Source: JAHQVK01 sp036788295
GTDB lineage: Bacteria > Myxococcota > Kuafuiibacteriia > Kuafuiibacteriales > Kuafuiibacteriaceae
Direction of reading: 5' to 3'
Length of the DNA: 64,000 bases
Assembly: GCA_036788295.1 (NCBI GenBank)
Contig: DAIQNR010000008.1
Location: 1 to 64,000 of the forward strand
Below, piece after piece: positions 1 through 8,530 of this stretch. Both the position numbers and the translations under genes were made by a program. Under the pieces are notes generated by a model that saw only the letters and a program-made list of their open reading frames with translations, was not told the origin of the DNA and ran no database searches. Positions within the stretch are counted from its first letter, which is position 1. Each line of letters begins with the position of its first letter.

Positions 1-1
1 C

Positions 2-370
2 ACGCAGACCGGCTGCACCCGGAACATGCACTTCGCCTACAAGGTCTCGACCACCCAGTTCGGCCAGCGAAACGGGTGCTTGTTCTACGACCTCGGCTGC
101 CGCGGGCCGTTCACCCGTTCTCCGTGCAACCGGATCCTGTGGAACCGGCAGTCGTCGAAGACGCGCGCGGGCATGCCCTGCATCGGCTGCACCGAGCCCG
201 AGTTCCCGCACCACGACCTGATGCCCGGGACGGTGTTTCAAACCCCCACCACGCTCGGTCTCCCGAACGAGGTGCCGCTCGGCATGACCAAGCGGTCCTA
301 TCTGACGATCGTGGGCGCGGGCAAGGCGAACGCGCCCCAGTGGGCCAAAGAAGACATGTTCGTGGTCTGA
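2..370 (+). CDS. [NiFe] hydrogenase small subunit, C-terminal part (5' end outside window)
   Basis: This is the C-terminal 122 residues of the electron-transferring small subunit, which carries the Fe-S clusters relaying electrons from the NiFe site. The visible part has the Cys-rich distal half: a Cys in RNGC, LGCRGP, SPCNR and the CIGCTEPEFP motif, which is the usual medial/distal cluster region of small subunits. No C-terminal membrane helix follows; the protein ends in WAKEDMFVV, as expected for the anchorless uptake enzymes rather than membrane-anchored group 1 enzymes with a long tail. The large-subunit gene starts 37 nt downstream in the same orientation. The frame is open to the window edge, so the start is not visible. 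Confidence 0.92.
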   Translation, partial: TQTGCTRNMHFAYKVSTTQFGQRNGCLFYDLGCRGPFTRSPCNRILWNRQSSKTRAGMPCIGCTEPEFPHHDLMPGTVFQTPTTLGLPNEVPLGMTKRSYLTIVGAGKANAPQWAKEDMFVV

Positions 371-407
371 TCTGCGGACCCGGCGAGCGACAGGAGCAAC
401 GACGACC

Positions 408-2009
408 ATGACCGCTACCACTGAAACTCTCGACATCTCTCCCGTCGGCCGCGTCGAGGGCGACCTCGACGTCCGCGTCGAAATCGACGACGGCACCGTC
501 GTCAACGCTTGGACGCAGGCCGAAATGTTCCGCGGCTTCGAGATGATCCTGCGCGGCAAGGACCCGCAAGCCGGTCTCGTGGTGACGCCCCGCATCTGCG
601 GCATCTGCGGTGCCTCCCACCTCACGTGCGCGTCCTGGGCTCTCGACACCGCCTACGGCACCGAGGTGCCGAGAAACGCGATCATCGCCCGCAACCTCGG
701 GCAGATCGTCGAGAGCCTGCAGAGCCAGCCCCGATACTTCTACGGTCTGTACGCCATCGACATGGTGAACGAGAAGTACAAGGGCTCGAAGTACTACGAG
801 GAGTGCGTCAAGCGCTTCGCGCCGTTCACCGGCAGCTCGTACGAGCTGGGGGTTACCATTTCCGGCAAGCCGGTCGAGATCTACGCGCTGCTCGGCGGGC
901 AGTGGCCGCACAGCTCGTTCATGGTGCCGGGCGGCGTGATGTGCGCCCCGACCCTCACCGACGTGACCCGCGCCTGGTCGATCCTCGAGTACTTCCGGCG
1001 CAACTGGCTCGAGCCGTGCTGGCTCGGCTGCAGCCTCGAGCGCTACGAAGAGATCAAGAGTCACGACGACTTCATGGCGTGGATGGAGGAGAACGAGTCG
1101 CAAGCCAACTCGGACCTCGCGTTCTACTACAAGGCCGGCGTCGATTACGGTCTCGACAAGTATGGCGGCGGGCTCGGCCGCTACATCACGTGGGGCTATC
1201 TGCCCCATGAGGACAAGTACCAGCGCCCCACCATCGAGGGTCGAAACGACGCGGTTATCATGAAGTCGGGCATCTACGACGGCCCAACCGACAAGTGGCT
1301 GACGATGGACCAGAGCCGAACCCTGGAGAACACCACGCACGGCTGGTACGACGAGGGCGACGGCAGCTTTCACCCCTTTGACCGGACCACGAAGGCGATC
1401 CCGAAGAACGACACCAACTTCGCCGGTACCTACTCGTGGTCGACCGCGGTGAGCGACCGCGAGCTCGGCCGCTGCGAGGCAGGCCCCTTCGCCCGCCAGA
1501 TGGTGGCCGGCGGCACTCACGGCCACTCGTGGCAGCACCACGACCCGTTCGTGTACAGCATGTACAAGGCGCTCGGGGGCCCGAGCCTGCACCTGCGCCA
1601 GGTCGCGCGCATGCACGAGACGATCAAGCTCTACCGCCAGGCCGAGCGCTGCCTGCGTGAGTTCCGGCTCGACGAGCCGTTCTACATCAAGCCCAAGGTC
1701 CGAGACGGTCGCGGGTGGGGCGCCACCGAGGCGATCCGCGGGGCCCTCGCCCATTGGGTGGAGGTCAAGGACGGCAAGCTGGCCAACTACCAGATCATCG
1801 CCCCGACGACCTGGAACGTCGGCCCCCGCGACGAGAAGGGCCATCGCGGCCCGATCGAGGAGGCGCTCATCGGCACTCCCATCGCCAACAAAGAAGACCC
1901 GGTCGAGGTCGGGCACGTGGCCCGCTCCTTCGACTCCTGCATGGTGTGCACCGTGCACGCCTACGACAAGAAGACGGGTAAGCAGCTTGCCAGGTTCCGC
2001 ACCGCGTGA
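408..2009 (+). CDS. [NiFe] hydrogenase large (catalytic) subunit, group 2a/Huc-like
   Basis: This 533-residue protein binds the NiFe(CN)2CO centre that splits H2. The N-terminal Ni-binding motif RICGICGASH is at residues 62-71 (C64, C67, H71). The C-terminal motif DSCMVCTVH is at 509-517 (C511, C514, H517) and is followed by 16 residues that a maturation endopeptidase should remove after H517. The position after the Asp is Ser rather than the usual Pro. The locus is typical of group 2a enzymes: TPR, NifU/Rieske and NHL proteins between the structural and hyp genes. I infer high-affinity H2 uptake from that synteny. The exact subgroup needs a phylogeny. ATG start, with AGGAG about 10 nt upstream. 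Confidence 0.95.
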   Translation: MTATTETLDISPVGRVEGDLDVRVEIDDGTVVNAWTQAEMFRGFEMILRGKDPQAGLVVTPRICGICGASHLTCASWALDTAYGTEVPRNAIIARNLGQIVESLQSQPRYFYGLYAIDMVNEKYKGSKYYEECVKRFAPFTGSSYELGVTISGKPVEIYALLGGQWPHSSFMVPGGVMCAPTLTDVTRAWSILEYFRRNWLEPCWLGCSLERYEEIKSHDDFMAWMEENESQANSDLAFYYKAGVDYGLDKYGGGLGRYITWGYLPHEDKYQRPTIEGRNDAVIMKSGIYDGPTDKWLTMDQSRTLENTTHGWYDEGDGSFHPFDRTTKAIPKNDTNFAGTYSWSTAVSDRELGRCEAGPFARQMVAGGTHGHSWQHHDPFVYSMYKALGGPSLHLRQVARMHETIKLYRQAERCLREFRLDEPFYIKPKVRDGRGWGATEAIRGALAHWVEVKDGKLANYQIIAPTTWNVGPRDEKGHRGPIEEALIGTPIANKEDPVEVGHVARSFDSCMVCTVHAYDKKTGKQLARFRTA

Positions 2010-2028
2010 CGGGGCCGACCGGGCCCCG

Positions 2029-2817
2029 ATGCTGACCGTCATCGGTTGTGGCAATCCCAACCGAAGCGACGACGGCGTCGGGGTCCTCCTCGCTCAGCGC
2101 CTGCAAGCCCGCTTCCACAAACACCCGCTCCCCGGGGTGCAGGTCTTCGACTGCGGCACCGCCGGCATCGACGTGATGTTCAAGGCCCGCGGCTCCTCTG
2201 CGCTCCTCGTCGTCGACGCGGCGCGGACCGGGGCCGAGCCGGGGACCATCTACGACGTGCCCGGAGAAGAGCTCGAGCAGCTCCACGAGCCGAGCTACTC
2301 GCTGCACGACTTCCGGTGGGATCACGCGCTCGCTGCCGGCCGCCGCATCTTTCGGGAGGACTTCCCGAGCGAGGTCCAGGTCTGGCTCGTGGAGGCGGGG
2401 TCGCTCGAACTCGGTCTCGAGCTCACCGAGCCGGTGGCGGGCGCGCTCGAGGAGCTGCATCGTCGCGCGCTGTCCTTCATCGCGTCCTGGGTGGCACAGC
2501 GCCATCGAGACGCGGGCGCGCAGGTGGAGCTGCATAGAGGTTCGGTGCGGCTGTCCCGCGCCGTCTACGACCGCTTCTTCGAGGGCTGCCCCGGGGCCCT
2601 GCTCATGGTGCGCGCCGAGCGCCTCTGCATCATCCCGGTGGACGAGCTGGCCGGGGGCTTGCTCGTCAAGCAGTTGAACGCGCGCGGAGACCGCGTGATC
2701 CCAGGAGCGGAGCTCCTGCGCGCGCACGGCGCCGGCGCCTTCGAGGGCGAGGTGCCCGTGACCTGGGACGACGAGCTCGGCGCGCTCTGCATCGACCTCA
2801 CGGAGATACGATCATGA
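2029..2817 (+). CDS. Hydrogenase maturation protease with C-terminal extension
   Basis: This is the endopeptidase that trims the large-subunit C-terminus after nickel insertion. The first ~165 of 262 residues match the HyaD/HupD fold: GCGNPNRSDDGVGV at 6-19 is the characteristic G-x-GN-x4-DDG signature with metal-binding acidic residues. Family members are usually about 150-165 residues. Here ~95 more residues follow, starting around VELHRGSVRLSRAVYDRF, which I do not recognise. ATG 2029 was chosen because it directly precedes the conserved LTVIGCGN strand; the open frame extends upstream only as a shadow inside the large-subunit gene. It lies 19 nt after that gene and overlaps the next by 4 nt (ATGA), implying translational coupling. 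Confidence 0.88.
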   Translation: MLTVIGCGNPNRSDDGVGVLLAQRLQARFHKHPLPGVQVFDCGTAGIDVMFKARGSSALLVVDAARTGAEPGTIYDVPGEELEQLHEPSYSLHDFRWDHALAAGRRIFREDFPSEVQVWLVEAGSLELGLELTEPVAGALEELHRRALSFIASWVAQRHRDAGAQVELHRGSVRLSRAVYDRFFEGCPGALLMVRAERLCIIPVDELAGGLLVKQLNARGDRVIPGAELLRAHGAGAFEGEVPVTWDDELGALCIDLTEIRS

Positions 2818-3785
2818 CACCCAGCGCGCATGTCCGAGCCACCGTCGAACAAATCCAGGGCTCGGGTCGCCCCGAGCTCGAGCGGGCGGAGTCCCTCGTG
2901 GAGGTCGCCTTCGACCTGCAAAAGAAGCCGAAGTCACCGCAGGATCTGCTCGACGCGCTGTTCCTGTACGACGAGGCCCTCCTCCTCGCTGCCAACAATC
3001 CGCTCGCCCGCGCGCGCGCGCTCGCCGGACGCGGCGGCGCCCTGCGGCGGATGCCTTCGGAGGGGGTGGAGAGCCTGCAGGCGGCGCGCGCCGCCTTCGA
3101 CGAGGCCCTCCCCCTGCTGAGGGGCAACGGGGACGAAGAGGAGATCGCGGAGGTGGAGATGAGCCTCGGTCTCGTACTGCAGGCCCTCGCCAACGCGGGC
3201 CTCGCTCCGCTCGAGCACGCCGTCAAGTGCTACCACCGAGCGCTCTCGTTCTTCGACAAGGAGCGCTACGCGCGGGAGTTCGCGACCCTGCACAACAACC
3301 TCGCGACCGCCTACCTGTCGATGCGGCTGTCGCCCGAGCGCGAGGTGATGCGCGAGGCCCTCGCGGTGCAATCCTTTCAGGAGGCCCTGAAGGTCGTGAG
3401 CCTCGACCACGACCCCGTGGAGTACGCGATGCTCCAAAACAACCTCGGCAACGCTCTTCAGGCGATGCGCTCCTCGCACCCGCTCGAGAACCTGGCCCGA
3501 GCCGTCGAGGCCTACGACGAGGCCCTGAAGGTCCGCACTCCCTACGACATGCCGGTGGAGTATGCGAACACCATCGCGAACAAGGCCAACGCGCTCATGA
3601 ACCTCCCCGACGACCCCGAGCGGCCCGAACTCGGCAACCCGAGGAAAACCGCCGTGGCGGTGGATCTGCTCCGAGAGGCAGGATCGGTGTTTTCGCAGCA
3701 CGGCCTGCCCGACCGCGCCCAGGTCGTGCAGAGCCTCGCGCAGGACCTCGCCCGCGAGCTCGTCGCGACGGAGATCCAGGCGTGA
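2814..3785 (+). CDS. TPR-repeat protein of the hydrogenase operon
   Basis: This is a 323-residue soluble helical protein with no signal peptide or membrane helix. Repeated units such as the ones around LHNNLATAYLSM and LQNNLGNALQAM, each followed by a YDEAL/FQEAL helix, are classical tetratricopeptide pairs; at least four to five repeats can be traced from residue ~45 to ~270. TPR proteins at this position in group 2a hydrogenase loci are thought to act in assembly or in docking of partner proteins, but their exact role is not established. Start ATG 2814 overlaps the protease stop (ATGA) and its TGA overlaps the next gene's GTG, so the gene is embedded in a coupled operon. Confidence 0.85.
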   Translation: MTPSAHVRATVEQIQGSGRPELERAESLVEVAFDLQKKPKSPQDLLDALFLYDEALLLAANNPLARARALAGRGGALRRMPSEGVESLQAARAAFDEALPLLRGNGDEEEIAEVEMSLGLVLQALANAGLAPLEHAVKCYHRALSFFDKERYAREFATLHNNLATAYLSMRLSPEREVMREALAVQSFQEALKVVSLDHDPVEYAMLQNNLGNALQAMRSSHPLENLARAVEAYDEALKVRTPYDMPVEYANTIANKANALMNLPDDPERPELGNPRKTAVAVDLLREAGSVFSQHGLPDRAQVVQSLAQDLARELVATEIQA

Positions 3786-4633
3786 CGGTCGGCCGGAGCC
3801 TCCCGCAGCTCGCCGCGGACCTCGACCGCCTCGAAGCGGTGACCGAGCAGTGGCCGCCCGAGCAGCGCGCCACTGTGCAAGCCATCCGTCAGACCGTGGA
3901 GCAGATCCAGGCGGGCGCGTTCAGGAGCCTCATTCGCACCGTCAAGGAGACCCCGGGCGGCCTTCAGGGCCTCGCGGCCGCGGTCGAAGACGAGTGGGTC
4001 CGGAGCGTGCTGACGTACCACGGTTTGCTCCGGGCCCCGGCTCCGACCCCCGAGGAGATCATCGAGGGCGCGCTCGAGTCCGTGCGCCCGATGCTCGCCC
4101 AGCACGGCGGCAACGTCTCCTTCGTGGCCTTCGCCGATGACGGGATCGAAGCGCAGATCAAGTTGCAGGGCTCCTGCGACGGCTGCACGTTCAGCGACAT
4201 CACCGTGCGGCAAGGCATCGAGACCGCGATCAAGGAGGCTTTGCCGAGCGTGCAGCGGGTGAAGGTCGTGGGCGGGACCTCAGCCCTCGTGCAGCTCGGC
4301 GGGGTGGACAGCAGCCCGTTTTCGCGCCCGTGGCAGGACGCCGGCCCCGCCGACCTCGAAGGCCAACCCTTTCGCATCGTGGAGCTCGAGGCAGCGTCGG
4401 TCCTCGTCGCCATCGGCGAGCAGGGGACGCCCAAGGCCTACCGCAACGCCTGCGCCCACCTCGGCATGCCGCTCGACGAGGGCCGCGTCTTGGGCGGCGT
4501 CTTGACCTGCCCCTACCACGGGTTCGAGTTCGCGCTCGCCTCCGGCGAGTGCCTGACTGCGCCGTCCGTTCAGCTCTTCAGCTATCCTTCGAAGGTCGAG
4601 GACGGCCGCGTCTTCGTGCAGGTCACCCCATGA
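3782..4633 (+). CDS. NifU C-terminal domain fused to Rieske [2Fe-2S] domain
   Basis: This 283-residue fusion protein has three parts. Residues 1-85 are a helical domain I do not recognise. Residues ~90-170 form a NifU-type scaffold domain with the Fe-S assembly motif SCDGC (C132, C135). Residues ~185-280 form a Rieske domain with C224-x-H226 and C243-x2-H246 (CAHLG and CPYHG boxes). It could act as a cluster donor, or as a redox partner taking electrons from the hydrogenase. Such NifU/Rieske proteins recur in group 2a hydrogenase loci. The GTG start at 3782 overlaps the previous stop; the upstream open frame is only a shadow of the TPR gene. It overlaps the NHL gene by 4 nt. Confidence 0.87.
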   Translation: MTVGRSLPQLAADLDRLEAVTEQWPPEQRATVQAIRQTVEQIQAGAFRSLIRTVKETPGGLQGLAAAVEDEWVRSVLTYHGLLRAPAPTPEEIIEGALESVRPMLAQHGGNVSFVAFADDGIEAQIKLQGSCDGCTFSDITVRQGIETAIKEALPSVQRVKVVGGTSALVQLGGVDSSPFSRPWQDAGPADLEGQPFRIVELEAASVLVAIGEQGTPKAYRNACAHLGMPLDEGRVLGGVLTCPYHGFEFALASGECLTAPSVQLFSYPSKVEDGRVFVQVTP

Positions 4634-5793
4634 GTCCCCGACCCGTCGCGAGCGCCGCCGTCGAGCCGAAGCCGGCGCTGGGCGCGCGCGGCCCCGAGGT
4701 CGTGCTCGGCGGCACCGACCCCTTCGCGCCGGACATCAAGCCGGAGCGAACGTCGCTGTTCGGCCCGCGGAGCGCCTTTCTCGACGGCCCCGACGGCCCG
4801 CTGTACATCGCCGACACCGGGCACAGCCGGGTGGTGGTGCACGAGCGATGCCCCACGGAGGACGGCCGGCCCGCCGACTTGGTGCTCGGGCAACCTGACT
4901 TTCACAGCGAGGGCGCCAACGCCCGGCGAGCCGACCCGGGGCTCGACACGATGTACGTCCCGACCGGGATCTGCCGCTTCGGGGACGGGATCGCGGTCGC
5001 CGACGCGTTCAACCATCGCGTCCTCATCTGGAGGCGACGGCCCGACGGCGACGGCCAGCCTGCAGACCTGATCCTGGGCCAGGACGACCCGCGCGGCCAG
5101 CGCCCGAACCGCGACCTGTCGGCCCCCCGGGCGGACACCCTGCACTGGCCGTTCGCGGTGCTCGTGCACGAAGATCGCCTGTACGTCGCCGACGCCGGCA
5201 ACCGCCGGATCCTGGTGTGGCGAAGCCTCCCCGAGCGGACCGCGCAGCCCGCGGACTTCGTCCTCGGCCAGCCGGACGCGAAATCGCGCAGCGACAACGG
5301 GGGCGGTGAAGCCACCGCCTGCTCCCTGCGGTGGCCGCACGCGCTGACCATCGTCGAGGGCTGCCTCGCGGTCGCCGATGCCGGGAACAACCGGGTGCTC
5401 GTGTGGGACGGCCTGCCGGACGAGACGAACGCGGCTGCCCGGGTCGTGATCGGCCAGCGCGACTTCACGAGCACCGAGCACAACCGGGCCGTGTACCTGC
5501 CGACGGCGGCCTCGCTGAACATGCCCTACGCGCTGTCCGCCGCGGACGACGGCCTGCTCGTCGCCGACACCGCGAACTCGAGGCTGCTGTTCTACCCGAG
5601 CCCCTTGGCTTCGGACATGAACGCCACGCGGCTCACCGGTCAGCACCACTTCGGGCTCAAAGGGGACAACAAGAACCGCCTCCCCGTGCGCGACAGCCTC
5701 TGCTGGCCGTACGGGGTGCAGGTGATGCACGATCGCGCGGTGATCTCGGACACCGGCAACCACCGCGTGCTCGTGTGGAGCCGCGAGACGTGA
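4630..5793 (+). CDS. NHL-repeat beta-propeller protein of the hydrogenase operon
   Basis: This 387-residue protein is made of repeated ~50-60-residue blades, each with an (I/V)AD(T/A)xNxR(V/I)L(V/I)W core, for example LYIADTGHSRVVV, IAVADAFNHRVLIW, LYVADAGNRRILVW and LAVADAGNNRVLVW. About six blades are visible, each followed by a LGQPDF-like segment. No signal peptide is present, so it should be cytoplasmic. Proteins of this type sit between the structural and maturation genes of group 2a hydrogenases; a scaffold or assembly role is inferred, not known. ATG 4630 overlaps the upstream stop by 4 nt, and the gene's stop overlaps the hypF start. Confidence 0.85.
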   Translation: MSPRPVASAAVEPKPALGARGPEVVLGGTDPFAPDIKPERTSLFGPRSAFLDGPDGPLYIADTGHSRVVVHERCPTEDGRPADLVLGQPDFHSEGANARRADPGLDTMYVPTGICRFGDGIAVADAFNHRVLIWRRRPDGDGQPADLILGQDDPRGQRPNRDLSAPRADTLHWPFAVLVHEDRLYVADAGNRRILVWRSLPERTAQPADFVLGQPDAKSRSDNGGGEATACSLRWPHALTIVEGCLAVADAGNNRVLVWDGLPDETNAAARVVIGQRDFTSTEHNRAVYLPTAASLNMPYALSAADDGLLVADTANSRLLFYPSPLASDMNATRLTGQHHFGLKGDNKNRLPVRDSLCWPYGVQVMHDRAVISDTGNHRVLVWSRET

Positions 5794-8234
5794 AAACGGA
5801 GCGCATCCGGGTCCGGGGCGTGGTGCAGGGCGTGGGGTTTCGGCCCACGGTGGCCCGCGTCGCGGCGGCCCACGGGCTCGGCGGCTACGTCAAGAACGAC
5901 GGCGAAGGCGTCGTCATCGGCCTGTCCGGCGAGAGCGCGGCGCGGGACGCGTTCCTCGACGCCCTGCTCGCCGAGCTTCCCCCCCTCGCGCGGATCGACG
6001 AAGTGGAGCGGCACCCCATCGACGGGGAGTTCCCGCAGGGCGACTTTCGGATCGAGGACAGCGAAGGCGGCGGGGGCGTCGCCACCGAGGTCGCGGCCGA
6101 CGCGGCGATGTGCGCGGACTGCGCGGCGGAGGTCCTCGACCCCTACGCTCGCCGCTACCGCTACCCGTTCACCACCTGCACCCACTGCGGCCCCCGCTTC
6201 TCGATCGCGAACGCCGTCCCCTTCGACCGCGACGCGACCACCATGGCCCGCTTCCCGCTCTGCCCCGCGTGCCGCGCCGAGTACGAGGACCCCGAAGACC
6301 GCCGCTTCCACGCCCAGTCGATGGCGTGCTTCGCGTGCGGCCCGCAGGTCAGCCTGCGCCGAGCCGACGGGCGAGCGTTCAGCCATGAGCGCCTGACGAT
6401 GATGGATGCGGTCGACGCGGTCGGGACGCTGCTCCTTCAGGGAGAGATCGTCGCCGTGAAGGGCCTCGGCAGCTACCACCTGTGCTGCGACGCCACGAAC
6501 CCCGACGCGGTGGCGCGGCTGCGCGCGAGGAAGCGTCGAGCCGAAAAACCGCTCGCGCTCATGGCGCGCGACCTCGACGTCATCGACAAGTACGCCTTCG
6601 TCTCTTCCGTCGAGCGGGCGCAGCTGACGAGCCCCGCCGCCCCCATCGTGCTCCTCGACCGGCGCGATGAACCGCTCGGACCCCCGCCGATGGCCGCCCC
6701 GATCTCGGGCCCTCCGCCGCTCAACCGGGCCCGTCCCACCCGACCGCTCGCCGAGCTCGTCGCTCCGGGCCACCGCACCGTCGGCTTCATGCTCCCATGT
6801 ACTCCGCTGCACCTGTTGATGCTCCGGCGGGTGGACCGCCCCATCGTCTGCACGAGCGGAAACCTCTCCGACGAACCACCCGTGACCGAGGTCGAGGAAG
6901 CGCAGGAGCGCCTGCAAACCGTGGCGGACTGGTTCCTCGACCACGACCGGCCGATCGCGCACCGGGTCGATGACTCCGTGGTCCGCGTGACCGGCGGGCA
7001 GGTCCGCACCCTGCGCCGGGCCCGTGGCCTCGCCCCGAGCGCGGAGCGCCTCCCGCCCGGGCTCGAGGCCGCGCCGGCGCTGCTCGCGGCGGGGGGGCAG
7101 TTCAAGTCGGCTTTCGCGCTCACGTCAGGCGCTCGGGTCATCCTGTCTCCTCACCTCGGGGACCTCGATCACCTCGCGGCGTTCGAGGCTTTCGTGAGTA
7201 CGCAAGACCTGTTGCGAAAGCTGTACGGGCACGAGCCCGAGGTCGTCGTGGTGGATCGCCACCCCGAATACCGGGCCACGCAGTGGGCCCGAGATCTCGC
7301 CGCTTCGGCTCGCATCCCTCTGCTCGAGGTCGGTCACCACCACGCCCACGTCGCCGCGGTAATGGCCGAGCACGGCTACCCCGCGGACGCGCCTTCGGTG
7401 CTCGGCTTTTCCCTCGATGGCCTCGGGCTCGGCGACGACGGGGCGCTCTGGGGCGGAGAGCTGTTCTACGGCCACTACGCGCGCGTCGACCGGGTCGGGA
7501 CGTTCAAGCCGGTGGCCCTGCTCGGGGGCGACCTCGCCGCGAAGCAGCCGTGGCGAAACCTGCTGTCTCACCTGCTCGCGGCGTCGAGCTGGGCCGAGAT
7601 CGAGCTGAGCTTCGGCGACGTGGCCATCATCGAGCGCCTGGCCGCCAAGGCCACTCCGGCGGTGCGGTCGGCCCTCTCCGCTGGCCTGCAGGCGCCGTTG
7701 TCGTCTTCGTGTGGGCGGCTGTTCGACGCGGTCGCGGCGGCCACGGGGCTGTGCTTCGACGGCATCGACTACGAGGGGCAGGCCGCGATCGAGCTCGAGG
7801 CGAGCATCGCGCCCGAGGACCTCGAGGCGGCGCTGGCCGGGGAGCGCTACCCGATCGGGATTCCTACCCACCCCGACCTGGGGCTGCCCTACCTCGAGCC
7901 GAAGGGGATGTGGGCCGCGATCCTCGGCGACGTGTTCGCCGGCGAGACCCGGGGCCGGATCGCGGCCCGCTTTCACGTCGCCCTCGCCGAGGCTCTGGTC
8001 CGCCTCGCGGAGCTCGCGGCGAGGCGCCTCGGCGGCGTCCGGACCGTGGTCCTGTCCGGCGGTTGCTTCGTGAACGAGGTCTTGCTCACCCGCACCGTGG
8101 CCGGCTTCGAGCAGGCCGGCTTTCGAACCCTTACGCCCTCGCGCCTTCCGGCGCACGATGGGGGCCTCGCTCTGGGCCAGGCCGCGATCGCGGCGGCACG
8201 CCTGGCGAGGCGAGGAGAAAAACCATGTGCCTAG
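5790..8234 (+). CDS. hypF: Carbamoyltransferase HypF (hydrogenase maturation)
   Basis: HypF makes the thiocarboxamide on HypE from carbamoyl phosphate and ATP, the precursor of the CN ligands. The 814 residues show the full domain order. An acylphosphatase-like domain covers ~1-90 (VQGVGFRP at 12-19). Zinc-finger Cys pairs are at C108/C111, C130/C133, C158/C161 and C180/C183. A YrdC-like domain follows (~200-390). The C-terminal Kae1-like carbamoyltransferase domain includes VVVDRHPEYRATQ and VGHHHAHVAAV metal-site motifs. The GTG start at 5790 overlaps the NHL stop and directly precedes the conserved VRGVVQGVGFRP block. It overlaps hypC by 10 nt. Confidence 0.97.
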   Translation: MKTERIRVRGVVQGVGFRPTVARVAAAHGLGGYVKNDGEGVVIGLSGESAARDAFLDALLAELPPLARIDEVERHPIDGEFPQGDFRIEDSEGGGGVATEVAADAAMCADCAAEVLDPYARRYRYPFTTCTHCGPRFSIANAVPFDRDATTMARFPLCPACRAEYEDPEDRRFHAQSMACFACGPQVSLRRADGRAFSHERLTMMDAVDAVGTLLLQGEIVAVKGLGSYHLCCDATNPDAVARLRARKRRAEKPLALMARDLDVIDKYAFVSSVERAQLTSPAAPIVLLDRRDEPLGPPPMAAPISGPPPLNRARPTRPLAELVAPGHRTVGFMLPCTPLHLLMLRRVDRPIVCTSGNLSDEPPVTEVEEAQERLQTVADWFLDHDRPIAHRVDDSVVRVTGGQVRTLRRARGLAPSAERLPPGLEAAPALLAAGGQFKSAFALTSGARVILSPHLGDLDHLAAFEAFVSTQDLLRKLYGHEPEVVVVDRHPEYRATQWARDLAASARIPLLEVGHHHAHVAAVMAEHGYPADAPSVLGFSLDGLGLGDDGALWGGELFYGHYARVDRVGTFKPVALLGGDLAAKQPWRNLLSHLLAASSWAEIELSFGDVAIIERLAAKATPAVRSALSAGLQAPLSSSCGRLFDAVAAATGLCFDGIDYEGQAAIELEASIAPEDLEAALAGERYPIGIPTHPDLGLPYLEPKGMWAAILGDVFAGETRGRIAARFHVALAEALVRLAELAARRLGGVRTVVLSGGCFVNEVLLTRTVAGFEQAGFRTLTPSRLPAHDGGLALGQAAIAAARLARRGEKPCA

Positions 8235-8530
8235 GTATCCCCGGCCAGATCGTGGCCATCGAAGACGCGACGAAGAAGCTCGGCGTGGTGGACGTCGGCG
8301 GCGTTCGGCGCGTCACCAACCTCGCCTGCGTGCTCAACGGCGACCCACCGGAGGCGCTGATGGGCGAGTGGGTGCTCGTGCACGTCGGTTTTGCCATGAG
8401 CCGCATCGATCCCGAGGAGGCCGAGCGCACGCTCGCCCTCATGCACGAGATGGGCGAAGTGCAGGACGAGCTGCGGGCCATGCAGGAGTCCCTGCGCGAT
8501 CAGGACAAGGAGAGGAGGACCGAGACATGA
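8225..8530 (+). CDS. hypC: Hydrogenase assembly chaperone HypC
   Basis: This small chaperone carries the Fe(CN)2CO unit from HypD to the apo large subunit. The MCLGIPGQ N-terminus with the essential C2 is diagnostic; Met removal exposes the Cys. The 101 residues are slightly longer than the usual 75-95 because of a charged helical tail (MQESLRDQDKERRTET). ATG 8225 lies inside the 3' end of hypF (10-nt overlap) and the stop overlaps the hypD ATG (ATGA), so translation is probably coupled. Confidence 0.97.
   Translation: MCLGIPGQIVAIEDATKKLGVVDVGGVRRVTNLACVLNGDPPEALMGEWVLVHVGFAMSRIDPEEAERTLALMHEMGEVQDELRAMQESLRDQDKERRTET

Noticed and set aside
111..2060. Long open frame on the minus strand opposite the large-subunit gene
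   Set aside because: It is an antisense shadow of a strongly conserved hydrogenase gene with GC-rich codons; its translation is low-complexity with no domain.
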